A stretch of 14,249 nt of DNA from a bacterium. Its GTDB lineage: Bacteria > Bacteroidota > Ignavibacteria > Kapaibacteriales > UBA961. Position 1 is the first letter of the stretch; the number at the start of each line of letters is the position of its first letter. The stretch lies in contig JALHLL010000069.1 in NCBI GenBank assembly GCA_022844575.1, positions 1 through 14,249 on the forward strand, given 5' to 3'. The position numbers and the translations under genes are program-made. The notes below the pieces were generated by a model, which saw only the letters and a program-made list of their open reading frames with translations, did not search any database and was not told where the DNA came from. Positions 1 through 8,500 of this stretch are shown piece after piece.

Positions 1-406
1 CGTTCGAACCCGGTGATATTGGGACATTGGCTTTAATTGCTAAATCACGTGCTGCCGTTTTATCACCAAGAGCGTGAATTGCCTCCGGCGAGGGACCTAT
101 AAAAACCAAACCGAGTTCTTTTACTTGCCGTGCAAATTCCGCATTCTCCGATAAGAAGCCATATCCGGGATGTATTGCTTCCGCTCCCGATTTTTTTGCG
201 GCATCAAGCACCTTTTCTATTATCAAATAACTTTCGCGAGGTGTCATGCCGCCTATATGTATCGCCTCATCCGCTTCTTTAACATGCAGGGAAGATACGT
301 CGGCATCGGAGAAAATAGCAACAGTGGCAATTCCCATTTTCTTACATGTTTTTATAACACGCAGAGCAATTTCACCACGATTTGCAATAAGTACTTTTTT
401 AAACAT
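1..406 (-). CDS. Biotin carboxylase subunit of an acyl-CoA (acetyl-/propionyl-CoA) carboxylase, N-terminal part, cut by window edge
   Basis: The first 135 residues are visible; the gene runs off the left edge, so the 3' end is missing. The protein opens with MFKKVLIANRGEIALRVIKT, the hallmark start of the biotin carboxylase N-domain. It continues with a YxxxD-like 'IFSDAD' turn, 'ADEAIHIGG', 'ESYL' (residues 58-61) and 'HPGYGFLSEN' (79-88), then 'FIGPSP' and 'GDKTAAR' at the beginning of the ATP-grasp region. Family knowledge: this subunit uses ATP and bicarbonate to carboxylate biotin on a carrier protein, feeding fatty-acid synthesis (acetyl-CoA) or propionyl-CoA metabolism. The substrate is set by the carboxyltransferase subunit, which is not in the window, so I do not choose between accC and pccA. 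The ATG at 404-406 is the natural family start and lies 32 bases after the flippase-like gene, in the same direction, so it is probably the third gene of the uvrA operon. An AGAGGA stretch lies 12 bases upstream, rather far for a ribosome binding site. Confidence 0.93.
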   Translation of the reverse strand, partial: MFKKVLIANRGEIALRVIKTCKKMGIATVAIFSDADVSSLHVKEADEAIHIGGMTPRESYLIIEKVLDAAKKSGAEAIHPGYGFLSENAEFARQVKELGLVFIGPSPEAIHALGDKTAARDLAIKANVPISPGSN

Positions 407-438
407 ATAGTAAATAATTCCTCTATTCGTTCAAATTA

Positions 439-1461
439 TTAATCAGCATTTTCTTTACCTATCAGTCGAATATATTTGCTTTCCCTAACTAAGGATAAAC
501 CGCCTATAATTGTAACTGTATAATTTATTCCATGAACGAGTGTTGCATATGCAAGCCCTTGTTCAGCAGATATTCCGTACAAACGCGCCATCGCTGCTGA
601 TACTAAAGTATGATACACCCCTACGGCTCCGGGGGCGGGAAGAACATATGCAATAGTACCTATTACAAAAAGTAATATACCATCCATAAATCCCAAATGT
701 ACATCAGGAGGAAAATCCAAAGCAAAAAACATTATATATGAGGGTAGCATATAACATAGCCATATTCCTGCCGAGTCAATCAGAATGCGGATAATTTGAG
801 AAGGTGTACGAACAATGGTAAAACCTTTCTCAAATGAAACATTGATAGCATGCAAACGCTTATATACATTCTCGGAAAAACGACGTACTGTTTTTTCAAG
901 AAAAGTATCTACTGTGTGAGGATAAAATCCTGAAATAACGAGGTAAATTAATAAGAGTGCAAAAGGGATTAATAAAGCGGAGAATAATGAAGCTGAGGAA
1001 AATTCAGGATATGCTATCGCTATTTGTTCCGGTAATACTATTATTGCCCACAGGAAAATAATAATCATTGCAGCCAAATCGAATAAGAACCTCTCCAAGA
1101 GAATAGTTGCCATTACCGTCGAAAAAGGGATGTTTTCTCTTCTGCTCAACACCAAAGGTCTTAATATTTCTCCGCCTTTCGGGGTAAAATTATTGACGGC
1201 ATATCCCACCATTACCGCCGAGAATAAATCACTCATTTTGCATTTTGCAGATGATTCGAGCATGGTTTTCCACCGCACAGCTCTAAGCCAATGCGAAAAG
1301 ATTGTGATGGGAAAACATAAGAGAGCCCAACCATAATGTGCATTTTTTAATATCTCCCACATTTTCGCCAATTCCACATTACGTAATGACCAATACACAC
1401 ATGCTGCCATTAGTGCAATTCCGAATATCAACCGTAATGTGGATTTTATTTTTTCCGTCAT
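439..1461 (-). CDS. Lysylphosphatidylglycerol synthase TM region / flippase-like (UPF0104) inner-membrane protein
   Basis: This is a 340-residue polytopic membrane protein resembling the LPG_synthase_TM (PF03706-type) family, the integral-membrane half of MprF and its stand-alone relatives. Hydrophobic segments are visible near residues 10-26, 43-60, 78-91, 112-145, 156-179, 229-249, 258-280 and 305-325. Family-type signatures are 'NNFTPKGGEILRP' (90-102), 'LLERFLFD' (121-128) and the proline/glycine-rich 'YVLPAPGAVGVYHTLV' (272-287). The soluble aminoacyltransferase half of MprF is absent, and the length fits stand-alone members. Such proteins are thought to move lipids or glycolipids across the inner membrane; the substrate cannot be told here. 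It begins 18 bases after the uvrA stop and is probably co-transcribed with it. The ATG at 1459-1461 has at most a weak AGAG upstream. The functional link to UvrA or to the carboxylase is unclear. Confidence 0.85.
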   Translation of the reverse strand: MTEKIKSTLRLIFGIALMAACVYWSLRNVELAKMWEILKNAHYGWALLCFPITIFSHWLRAVRWKTMLESSAKCKMSDLFSAVMVGYAVNNFTPKGGEILRPLVLSRRENIPFSTVMATILLERFLFDLAAMIIIFLWAIIVLPEQIAIAYPEFSSASLFSALLIPFALLLIYLVISGFYPHTVDTFLEKTVRRFSENVYKRLHAINVSFEKGFTIVRTPSQIIRILIDSAGIWLCYMLPSYIMFFALDFPPDVHLGFMDGILLFVIGTIAYVLPAPGAVGVYHTLVSAAMARLYGISAEQGLAYATLVHGINYTVTIIGGLSLVRESKYIRLIGKENAD

Positions 1462-1479
1462 ACTCTATACTTATTCAAA

Positions 1480-4326
1480 TTATTTCTTTGTCTCTGTAAA
1501 AAAACTTTGTAATGCTTTCCCTGTGAAAGATTTTTTTACCTTCGCAACACTTTCCGGAGTGCCGTGAGCAATTATATATCCTCCGCGCTCTCCGGCTTCA
1601 GGCCCCAAATCAATAACCCAATCTGCTGCCGCAATTACGTAGGTATTATGTTCAATAATCAATACACTATGCCCATTCTCAACGAGCTTATTAAAACAAA
1701 TAAGTAGTTTATTGATATCGTCCAAATGTAATCCGGTTGTGGGTTCATCAAAAATAAAAAGAGTATGTCTATTTGTAATTGAATTATCATCGAGATATGT
1801 TGCCAACTTTATACGCTGTGCTTCCCCGCCCGATAACATTGAAGACGATTGCCCTAAACGTAAATACCCTAAGCCGACATCGGCAAGTACTTTTAATCTG
1901 TTTATAACTTTCTTATTGCTTTTAAAATATTCCAATGCCTCATCAACTGTCATTGCCAAAACATCAACTATATTTTTTCCATTAAGCATAATTCCCAATG
2001 CCTCTTTTCTATATCTTGTACCCTTGCAAACTTCACATTCCAAACGAATATCGGGTAGAAATTGCATTTCAACCGTAACCGCGCCTTCGCCTTCACAAGT
2101 CTCACATCTTCCACCCGCGACATTGAAAGAGAAATGTCCTGCACGCCATCCTAATTGTTTAGCGGCTTGCGTGTCTGCAAAAACATCCCTTATGGCATCA
2201 AATGCCTTTGTATAAGTAATTGGTGTTGAGCGTGATGAACGACCGATGGGCGTCTGATCAATCATCTCAACATTATCAACCGCTTTTACATTGTCAATAA
2301 ACTCACATGCTCCTACCTGACCGTCGCTTGCATATCCTTTTTGATATCTCAAATTATTATAGAGTACATTATGAATCAAAGTACTTTTCCCAGAACCTGA
2401 AACACCGGTAACCACAGTGATAAGATGCAGAGGAATGGTCACATCTTCCCCTTTAAGATTCCTTTCCATCGGTTTGATGATCTTGAGTGCCTGCTTGGAT
2501 GTTCTCCTTTTTGCCGGTATCATAAAATCCTTTTTCCCACTCAGATACAAACCTGTAAGTGACTCAGGGTTATCCTCAATTTCTTTTGGCGTTCCTTGTG
2601 CCATTATTCTACCGCCATGTTCACCTGCAACCGGGCCAATATCAATAACATAATCAGCAGCGCGAATAATATCCGGATCATGTTCAACAACCACAACAGT
2701 ATTACCCAGATTTCTCAGTTTCTTTAATAAAGCAATTAGTCTTTCCGTATCTCTCGAATGTAATCCAATTGACGGCTCATCAAGCACATAAAGAGTACCT
2801 ACGAGGGATGACCCTAAAGATGTTGCTAAGTTTATTCTCTGCGATTCACCACCGGATAATGTATGAGAAAGTCTATCCAAAGTCAAATATCCCAATCCGA
2901 TTTCTACCAATAGCTCCAATCGCCAGCGAATTTCTTTTAATACGGGTTCTATAATTGCAAGTTGGAACTTTGTCAATTTAATTGACTTAAAGAAAGACAA
3001 AGCTTCTTCCAAAGTCATCGAAACTATATTTTGTATTGTCTTCTCAGCTACATAAACACGTCTTGCCGATGTCCTCAAACGCGCACCATCACAAGTTTGG
3101 CAGCGCGTATATCCCCTGTAGCGACTTGCTAAAATTCTATAGTGCATTTTATGAGAACCGGCTTCAAGCATTGCAAAAAAGCCCTTTACACCACCGTAAC
3201 TATCGTCACCTTCCCATATTAAACCCTTGTCTTTATCAGATAGTGATGCATAGGGCTTTTGTACACTTATCGAATGAGTTTTACAAAATGTCAAGAGACC
3301 TGAATACCATTCGTAAAAGCCTGTAGGGCTTATTGGGGCAATGGCATATTTTTCTATACTTCTTGTTTTATCCGGTATCACAAGCTTCTCATCAATACCC
3401 ATGCTTCTGCCAAACCCTTCACAGGTTCTGCATGCACCAAACGGACTATTAAAAGAAAAAAGTCGTGGTTCAGGTTCAGCATACTGAATTTGGCAATCGG
3501 GACATTCAAATTTTGATGAGTATTTATAATCAATACCCGTTGTAATATCCTTAACCATTAATCTGCCTTGCCCCATTTTTAAAGCTAATTCAATGGATTC
3601 AGATAACCGCGTAACTGAGTCATAATCACTTTGATCAATTAACAAACGGTCGGCAACAACATTAACAGTATCAGGTTCAACACTCAGCAGAATATCTTCT
3701 ATCTCTGCAAATTCAACAATTTTTTTAGTTTTATGTACATAAGCACGGTCAAACCCAAGAGATTGGAGTGATAAGAGTTGGTTTTTTACTGATCCACCAC
3801 CATTGATAAGCGGAAAGAGTATATAAACTCTCGACTTATCGCATGATCCGAGAGCAGATTTCTTTATGGATTGGGGTGAATCCTTTTGCACTGTTTTACC
3901 ACATTTACACACGGTAGTACCTATTCGACCGAATAATAAACGCAGAAAATCATAGACCTCTGTTGTTGTTCCTACAGTTGAGCGTGCGTTTTTCGAGAAC
4001 CCCCTCTGTTCAATTGCAATTGCCGGTGGAAGTCCTTTTATCGAATCAACTTCAGGTTTATGCATTCGTTCTAAGAATTGTCGTGCATAAGAAGAAAGCG
4101 ATTCGACAAAACGCCGTTGCCCTTCAGCATAAAGTGTATCAAATGCCAACGATGATTTACCTGAGCCACTCACTCCTGTAATTACCGTTAATGAGTTTCT
4201 GGGGATATCGACATCAATACCCTTCAGATTGTGCACCCTTGCATTCCTTATTGAGATAACCTTCTTATTTAAGGACTTTATCTCGGTTTTTGCTATGACT
4301 TTTTTCTCTACTTCTGTTTTAATCAT
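1480..4326 (-). CDS. uvrA: UvrA, excinuclease ABC subunit A (DNA damage recognition ATPase)
   Basis: At 948 residues it is close to the roughly 940 usual for UvrA. It holds two ABC ATPase modules. Walker A GVSGSGKSS is at 51-59, with the first signature LSGGESQR (490-497) and Walker B 'LYVLDEPS'. The second Walker A GVSGSGKST is at 641-649, with signature LSGGEAQR (831-838) and Walker B 'LFIFDEPTTGLH'. Zinc-module cysteines are CPDC (275-278) with CRTC (299-302), CQTC (409-412), and CETC (741-744) with CEVC (764-767); the 20- and 19-residue spacings match E. coli UvrA. The region around 131-250 where UvrB binds is present, so this is canonical UvrA rather than shortened UvrA2. UvrA dimers find bulky lesions and load UvrB in nucleotide excision repair. 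The N-terminus carries about 20 extra, lysine-rich residues before the conserved 'RNARVHNLKG'; the ATG at 4326 is the only ATG serving this frame. It is the first gene of an operon with the flippase-like gene. No Shine-Dalgarno is seen. Confidence 0.97.
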   Translation of the reverse strand: MIKTEVEKKVIAKTEIKSLNKKVISIRNARVHNLKGIDVDIPRNSLTVITGVSGSGKSSLAFDTLYAEGQRRFVESLSSYARQFLERMHKPEVDSIKGLPPAIAIEQRGFSKNARSTVGTTTEVYDFLRLLFGRIGTTVCKCGKTVQKDSPQSIKKSALGSCDKSRVYILFPLINGGGSVKNQLLSLQSLGFDRAYVHKTKKIVEFAEIEDILLSVEPDTVNVVADRLLIDQSDYDSVTRLSESIELALKMGQGRLMVKDITTGIDYKYSSKFECPDCQIQYAEPEPRLFSFNSPFGACRTCEGFGRSMGIDEKLVIPDKTRSIEKYAIAPISPTGFYEWYSGLLTFCKTHSISVQKPYASLSDKDKGLIWEGDDSYGGVKGFFAMLEAGSHKMHYRILASRYRGYTRCQTCDGARLRTSARRVYVAEKTIQNIVSMTLEEALSFFKSIKLTKFQLAIIEPVLKEIRWRLELLVEIGLGYLTLDRLSHTLSGGESQRINLATSLGSSLVGTLYVLDEPSIGLHSRDTERLIALLKKLRNLGNTVVVVEHDPDIIRAADYVIDIGPVAGEHGGRIMAQGTPKEIEDNPESLTGLYLSGKKDFMIPAKRRTSKQALKIIKPMERNLKGEDVTIPLHLITVVTGVSGSGKSTLIHNVLYNNLRYQKGYASDGQVGACEFIDNVKAVDNVEMIDQTPIGRSSRSTPITYTKAFDAIRDVFADTQAAKQLGWRAGHFSFNVAGGRCETCEGEGAVTVEMQFLPDIRLECEVCKGTRYRKEALGIMLNGKNIVDVLAMTVDEALEYFKSNKKVINRLKVLADVGLGYLRLGQSSSMLSGGEAQRIKLATYLDDNSITNRHTLFIFDEPTTGLHLDDINKLLICFNKLVENGHSVLIIEHNTYVIAAADWVIDLGPEAGERGGYIIAHGTPESVAKVKKSFTGKALQSFFTETKK

Positions 4327-4334
4327 GACTTAAT

Positions 4335-4363
4335 ATTGTACACAACAACCTGTAATTTACGAA
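4335..4363 (-). promoter_or_regulatory. Putative promoter of uvrA, possibly giving a leaderless transcript
   Basis: On the minus strand TACAAT (4335-4340) is a 5/6 match to a -10 box. It sits 17 bases downstream of TTCGTA (4358-4363), only a 3/6 match to a -35 box. The -10 ends 8 bases before the uvrA ATG, so transcription would start about 2 bases before the start codon. This agrees with the missing ribosome binding site, but short AT-rich matches occur by chance. Confidence 0.3.
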
Positions 4364-4404
4364 GGAAGAAATAATACGACGAATAAAACATAAGGTGCGT
4401 GCTT

Positions 4405-4442
4405 AAAATAAAAATGCCGTCGGAAAAAATTTCCCGACGGCA
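4405..4442 (-). terminator. Intrinsic terminator after the outer-membrane operon
   Basis: A perfect 8-bp GC-rich inverted repeat (GCCGTCGG at 4416-4423 and CCGACGGC at 4434-4441, extendable by one T-A pair) encloses a 10-base loop. On the minus strand it is followed by ATTTTTATTTT (4405-4415). It lies 22 bases beyond the stop of the PorV-like gene and before uvrA. It therefore ends the three-gene operon and separates it from the uvrA operon. Confidence 0.88.
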
Positions 4443-4463
4443 AAATGATTACGCGTGTTACTA

Positions 4464-5534
4464 TTACTTGATTGCCACAGCAACACTTATTCTATTGATT
4501 AAACCAATCTGCGCATTAGCAGGACTGATTGCATAATCAAGTGTACCATCAAACATACCCGATGAGTAGTTCAATCCGATACCTCCGGCAAATCCGAATA
4601 CGTCATGACCGAACTGATAACCTGCTCGTAAAGCGATTAAGTTATTCCAAACATACTCACTGCCTATTGAAAACATTTCCGGTGCATCGGCCAAAGTAAC
4701 AAAGTCAACAGCTGCCACCCATTTGTTTTCAGCGTCTGTCGGAGTATTCTCGGAACCATCAACGATACTCATCATATCCGCTGCCATACCCGCTCTGAAA
4801 GTTAATGGCAAGTTATAAGCAGTACTTATTAATGTCATATCAACAGGCGCTGCATTTGCTCCTGTAACAATTCTATTCACCTGATTTAAATCCTGTCCGG
4901 AAAAATTCTGTTGAGGACCTAAGTTCGACAAAGCAAAACCAACACGAACGCCTTTCCAATTTGAGTTATACTGTGTTCCGAGATCGAAAGCCATTCCACC
5001 GGAATTTACGCGTGCAAAGGCAGTTTGTATATACTTAATATTTGCACCGAAACTGAACTCTTCGGTTATTTTACCGGCAAATGAAGCTGTTAAGCAAATA
5101 TCTTGTACTTCATATGTAAAATCGTTTTCAGTATTCTCGATGGTGGTATAGGGTATTTGTCCACTTGAGAACGAAGTAAAACCAATCCCTGCACGATAAC
5201 TACCAATAGGAACTACTAATGCCGCAAAATTATGCGAAAAGCCGGCAAACCATTGCGTATAGTTTACGCTGCCATTTATACCATCAACATGCGACAAACC
5301 GGCAGGATTCCAGAACATTGATGTCAGATCATCACTTAAAGCAGAGTAAGCTCCACCCATAGCAACGCCACGAGCACCGATCCCAACTTTTAAGAAATTA
5401 ACACCCACCATACCTGCTTTATTAATATCTCCTTGTGTAGCACCGACAATTTCATCAGCACCTTCTGAATAAGAGACACAAACTGTGAATAAGAAACAGG
5501 TGGAATAGAGAGCAATATTTTTAAAAAATTTCAT
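4464..5534 (-). CDS. PorV/PorQ-family (UPF0164-like) outer-membrane beta-barrel protein
   Basis: From the chosen ATG this is a 356-residue protein with a signal peptide of about 23 residues (KFFKN, then a hydrophobic run, then a small-residue cleavage region near SYSEG). Soon after comes the PorV/PorQ hallmark: 'NFLKVGIGARGVAMGGAYSA' (46-65), then 'DD' and 'FWNPAGL' (74-80). The rest alternates short polar turns with amphipathic strands, as in FadL-like 14-stranded barrels, and ends in a strand 'RISVAVAIK'. Family knowledge: PorV (LptO) binds C-terminal sorting domains of T9SS cargo and carries them to the attachment complex, but many paralogues in this superphylum are uncharacterised. I chose 5534 over the upstream ATG at 5564 because GAAAGG sits 6 bases before it and the signal peptide starts cleanly there. 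The longer form would add 10 residues (MLNFNNERYI) and lacks a ribosome binding site. The gene is last in the operon, 43 bases after the giant secreted protein and just before a terminator. Confidence 0.9.
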   Translation of the reverse strand: MKFFKNIALYSTCFLFTVCVSYSEGADEIVGATQGDINKAGMVGVNFLKVGIGARGVAMGGAYSALSDDLTSMFWNPAGLSHVDGINGSVNYTQWFAGFSHNFAALVVPIGSYRAGIGFTSFSSGQIPYTTIENTENDFTYEVQDICLTASFAGKITEEFSFGANIKYIQTAFARVNSGGMAFDLGTQYNSNWKGVRVGFALSNLGPQQNFSGQDLNQVNRIVTGANAAPVDMTLISTAYNLPLTFRAGMAADMMSIVDGSENTPTDAENKWVAAVDFVTLADAPEMFSIGSEYVWNNLIALRAGYQFGHDVFGFAGGIGLNYSSGMFDGTLDYAISPANAQIGLINRISVAVAIK

Positions 5535-5540
5535 AATATA

Positions 5541-5546
5541 CCTTTC
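5541..5546 (-). promoter_or_regulatory. Ribosome binding site deciding the PorV-like start
   Basis: GAAAGG on the minus strand lies 6 bases before the ATG at 5532-5534. The competing in-frame ATG at 5562-5564 has no comparable purine-rich sequence, so this site favours the shorter protein. Confidence 0.6.
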
Positions 5547-5577
5547 ATTATTAAAATTTAGCAAATCGATAATAACA

Positions 5578-8500
5578 TTAATCTGCTGTTAATCTAAATG
5601 AACCGACCACTATAGAGAACGGTAATCTTGCTCTCGCACCGTTTGGCGTTTCAATAATAGCTATAAGTGTTTGGCTTGCTGCCCTACGTCCGCTTTTATT
5701 AAGTAAATCGTAAACTTCAGTTGCCTCTTTTTCAGGTGACGATCCTGTATTCTCATCGTGCTCAATCGTTGACACTAAATCGCCGGCTACAGTATAAATT
5801 TTTATTGTGCATCGACGTGGTAGGTTTGTGAATGACACCTTCGCATCGTAACTTGATTTCTGCGATTGATTCGTAACATAGAACGGATTAGGTACTACTC
5901 TTACGGCATTCGCTAATTGATCATCGTTTATCTCATTGTCATTGGGGATATTTGGTCTTACTCTTGCAAGAACAAACGCACTATCCAATGGAAATCCTAA
6001 AGCACCACCCGTGGTCTTAAATCGTATTTTATCACCTACTTGAAAATCTTTTCTTTCAAAAGGGAATTTTCTCAAAGCACTGACAGGATAAACCTCTCCA
6101 CTTGAGGTCGTAGTACGATTTCTTCCTGATAAATCAATATAGAAATCACAACCATATACTTTAATCTGATTTACAAAAAACAAGTTGGAATCAACAGTTG
6201 AATTAATTTTAATAGGCAAATAATATTTCCCTTGCCCTATTAAACCCGCAGTTGTTGAACGTTGTCTTTGAATTGTAAAACGATCTGATGTATCAACATT
6301 TGTCCAGCCGAATGACGAGATATTAAACGATGAAATCGGCATTTGATTATCATCCAATACACCATCGGTTAATGGTAATTCAGCATGCCCCATATCTTCA
6401 ATATATTTTACGAGAACTGAATCACCACTGATATCCGGTCTGTTAAATGCAGTAACATTGTTCATCTTGACATTCAGATACGGAATATCGACCTCATAAT
6501 TTTTAGTTGTAGTACCGCTACCTACGGTAATTGTTTTTCTCTCTGTACCGCCGGGTAGAAATTCTAGTTCAAATTCACCGGGGCCATGATTAAATTTACG
6601 AGTACCAGCTGTAAAATTAAGCGTGACTCTCTGATTATTACCTACAGTTACTTCAACAGGAATTTCATTGTTATCAGCTTTTCTACCAACATTCATCCCT
6701 GCAAAAACTCTCGTATCTGCATTTGAATTGTTTGTTACAATTTTTGCAAAATCAGGCCTGTATTCACCTCCATATTGGCGTATGTTCCAATCAAATGAAA
6801 ATGCAAGTGTTTGATTCGCGTCGTTCCGTACAGCGCTTGAATAACATTCGTTGGAAGTCGAAAGAGGCACTGTCGTGATTTTACCTGTTTTATTAAGAAC
6901 TCCTCTGCCCGTAGGGTTTGCAAAGTCAATAGTATCACCTGATCGCGACAAGAAAGAATAAGCGCGAATAACATTTTCCGAATCTCTTGTCGTCGCACCA
7001 TTATCCGTAAAGAATGATGAAATAGTCCGACGGCATAAATTCTCTTCAAAAGTTGTGAATCCTTGATACAGCATTTCATTTGTCGTCAAATCTTCCAAAG
7101 CAAAAATAACTGAATAAACACCGTAGTCCACATCTTCAAATGCAGTATTCGTTTTACCCGGATCACGATCGAAACGCCACCGTGATATAAAAGGCGTATT
7201 AACGAAACCGATTCTTAGAAGATGACCTTCTCGTTCATTCATAAACAACCTATTAAATCTTGATTGATCAAGAATGTGGAATTGGAAATTGTGAAGTCCA
7301 CCAATTCTACTACTGTCTATCGCAATTATGTCAATTCTTGAACTAGGTTCTTTTGCAAAACCACCCGAAAGGGGAATAGCTTTTATTTGGTTTTCTTCAT
7401 CAACACCTGAATTAATTTTCGGATTAGTCGATTGTATGTAATCTCCTTCATCGTATGCCAAAAGTTTATAGTAATAATCTGTGTTATTTAATAACCTTTC
7501 AGTTTGCGTCGGATCAATAAGGTTTTTGATTGTACCATCTCTATCATCATCACCTACATCAAAGAAAGTTCTGTTTCTCGTTATTGAATCTACAAACGGT
7601 ATGATAACGGTCTCTGCAATATGCCTTGTATTAATCCTTTGGGAATCAATAGTTTCCATAGATTTTGTGAAATCACGGAACTTCATTTTTACATGACCTT
7701 TTTTCAACAATGTAAACAATGAATCATGAACTTTGTTGTAAAGTGCAATTGTTTTAGGTTTAAAACCTATTGGTCTTGAATTGATAGAAACGGCTCTCAA
7801 ACCTACTCCACCTGCGCTATTGATTGTATCAACATTATAAGGCATTTCCCTACCGAGCACTGTAGGCCACTGATTCGCAGCAGCATTAGAATCCGGTACA
7901 AATGTTTTACCATAATTATTAGCCGTCATCAAATGCGGAAATACTTCCTTATATGCCTGTTCCGCTTTAATAACACCTAAAAACAATGTATCGTCCATCA
8001 CTTTTGATAATCCCCTATAATATTGTGCCCAAGGCCTCACGCCATACGGTGTAAGCGAAGAAATATTATTAGGAAATCTCCGCACTACATATGTAAAGCT
8101 ATCAATTTGGCTAACAATTCTAATAGAGTCATACGGTGTCAATGTCTTATCATTATTAGGGAATCTTCTTGATGGCTCAAATGGTTGGGGCACATCCCAC
8201 GATGCAATTTCTTTCCAACCGAAAGGTCCGGCACTCGGGCTGGCATTCGGCATATAATCTACGTTAAATGTATCGAGATCAGTACGACGCGCACGATACA
8301 ATTTATATCCTTTGAAATCCATACCTCTTTCCAAATCATCGAACGATAAATCAGAGGTAGAGTCCCATTGAATAACAACACCGTTATTAATTCCTCTGAA
8401 TTTAATACGCGCCGGATCCGGAGGTTTCGGAGCTTTAAAATTATTATCGTAAACAATTTGCGCAAATGAATCAAGACGGATTAAATCAGCCATATCTTCA

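Noticed and set aside
170..442. Plus-strand 90-residue open frame
   Set aside because: It is antisense to the biotin carboxylase start, whose conserved motifs fix the coding strand; no signal or known motif is visible in it.
1712..2215. Plus-strand 167-residue open frame, and smaller ones at 2417, 2769, 3036 and 3963
   Set aside because: All lie antisense within uvrA, which is conserved from end to end; they are by-products of its codon use.
1480..4326. UvrA2-type paralogue or resistance ABC protein
   Set aside because: The UvrB-binding segment and the zinc-module cysteine pairs with canonical spacing are all present and the length is full.
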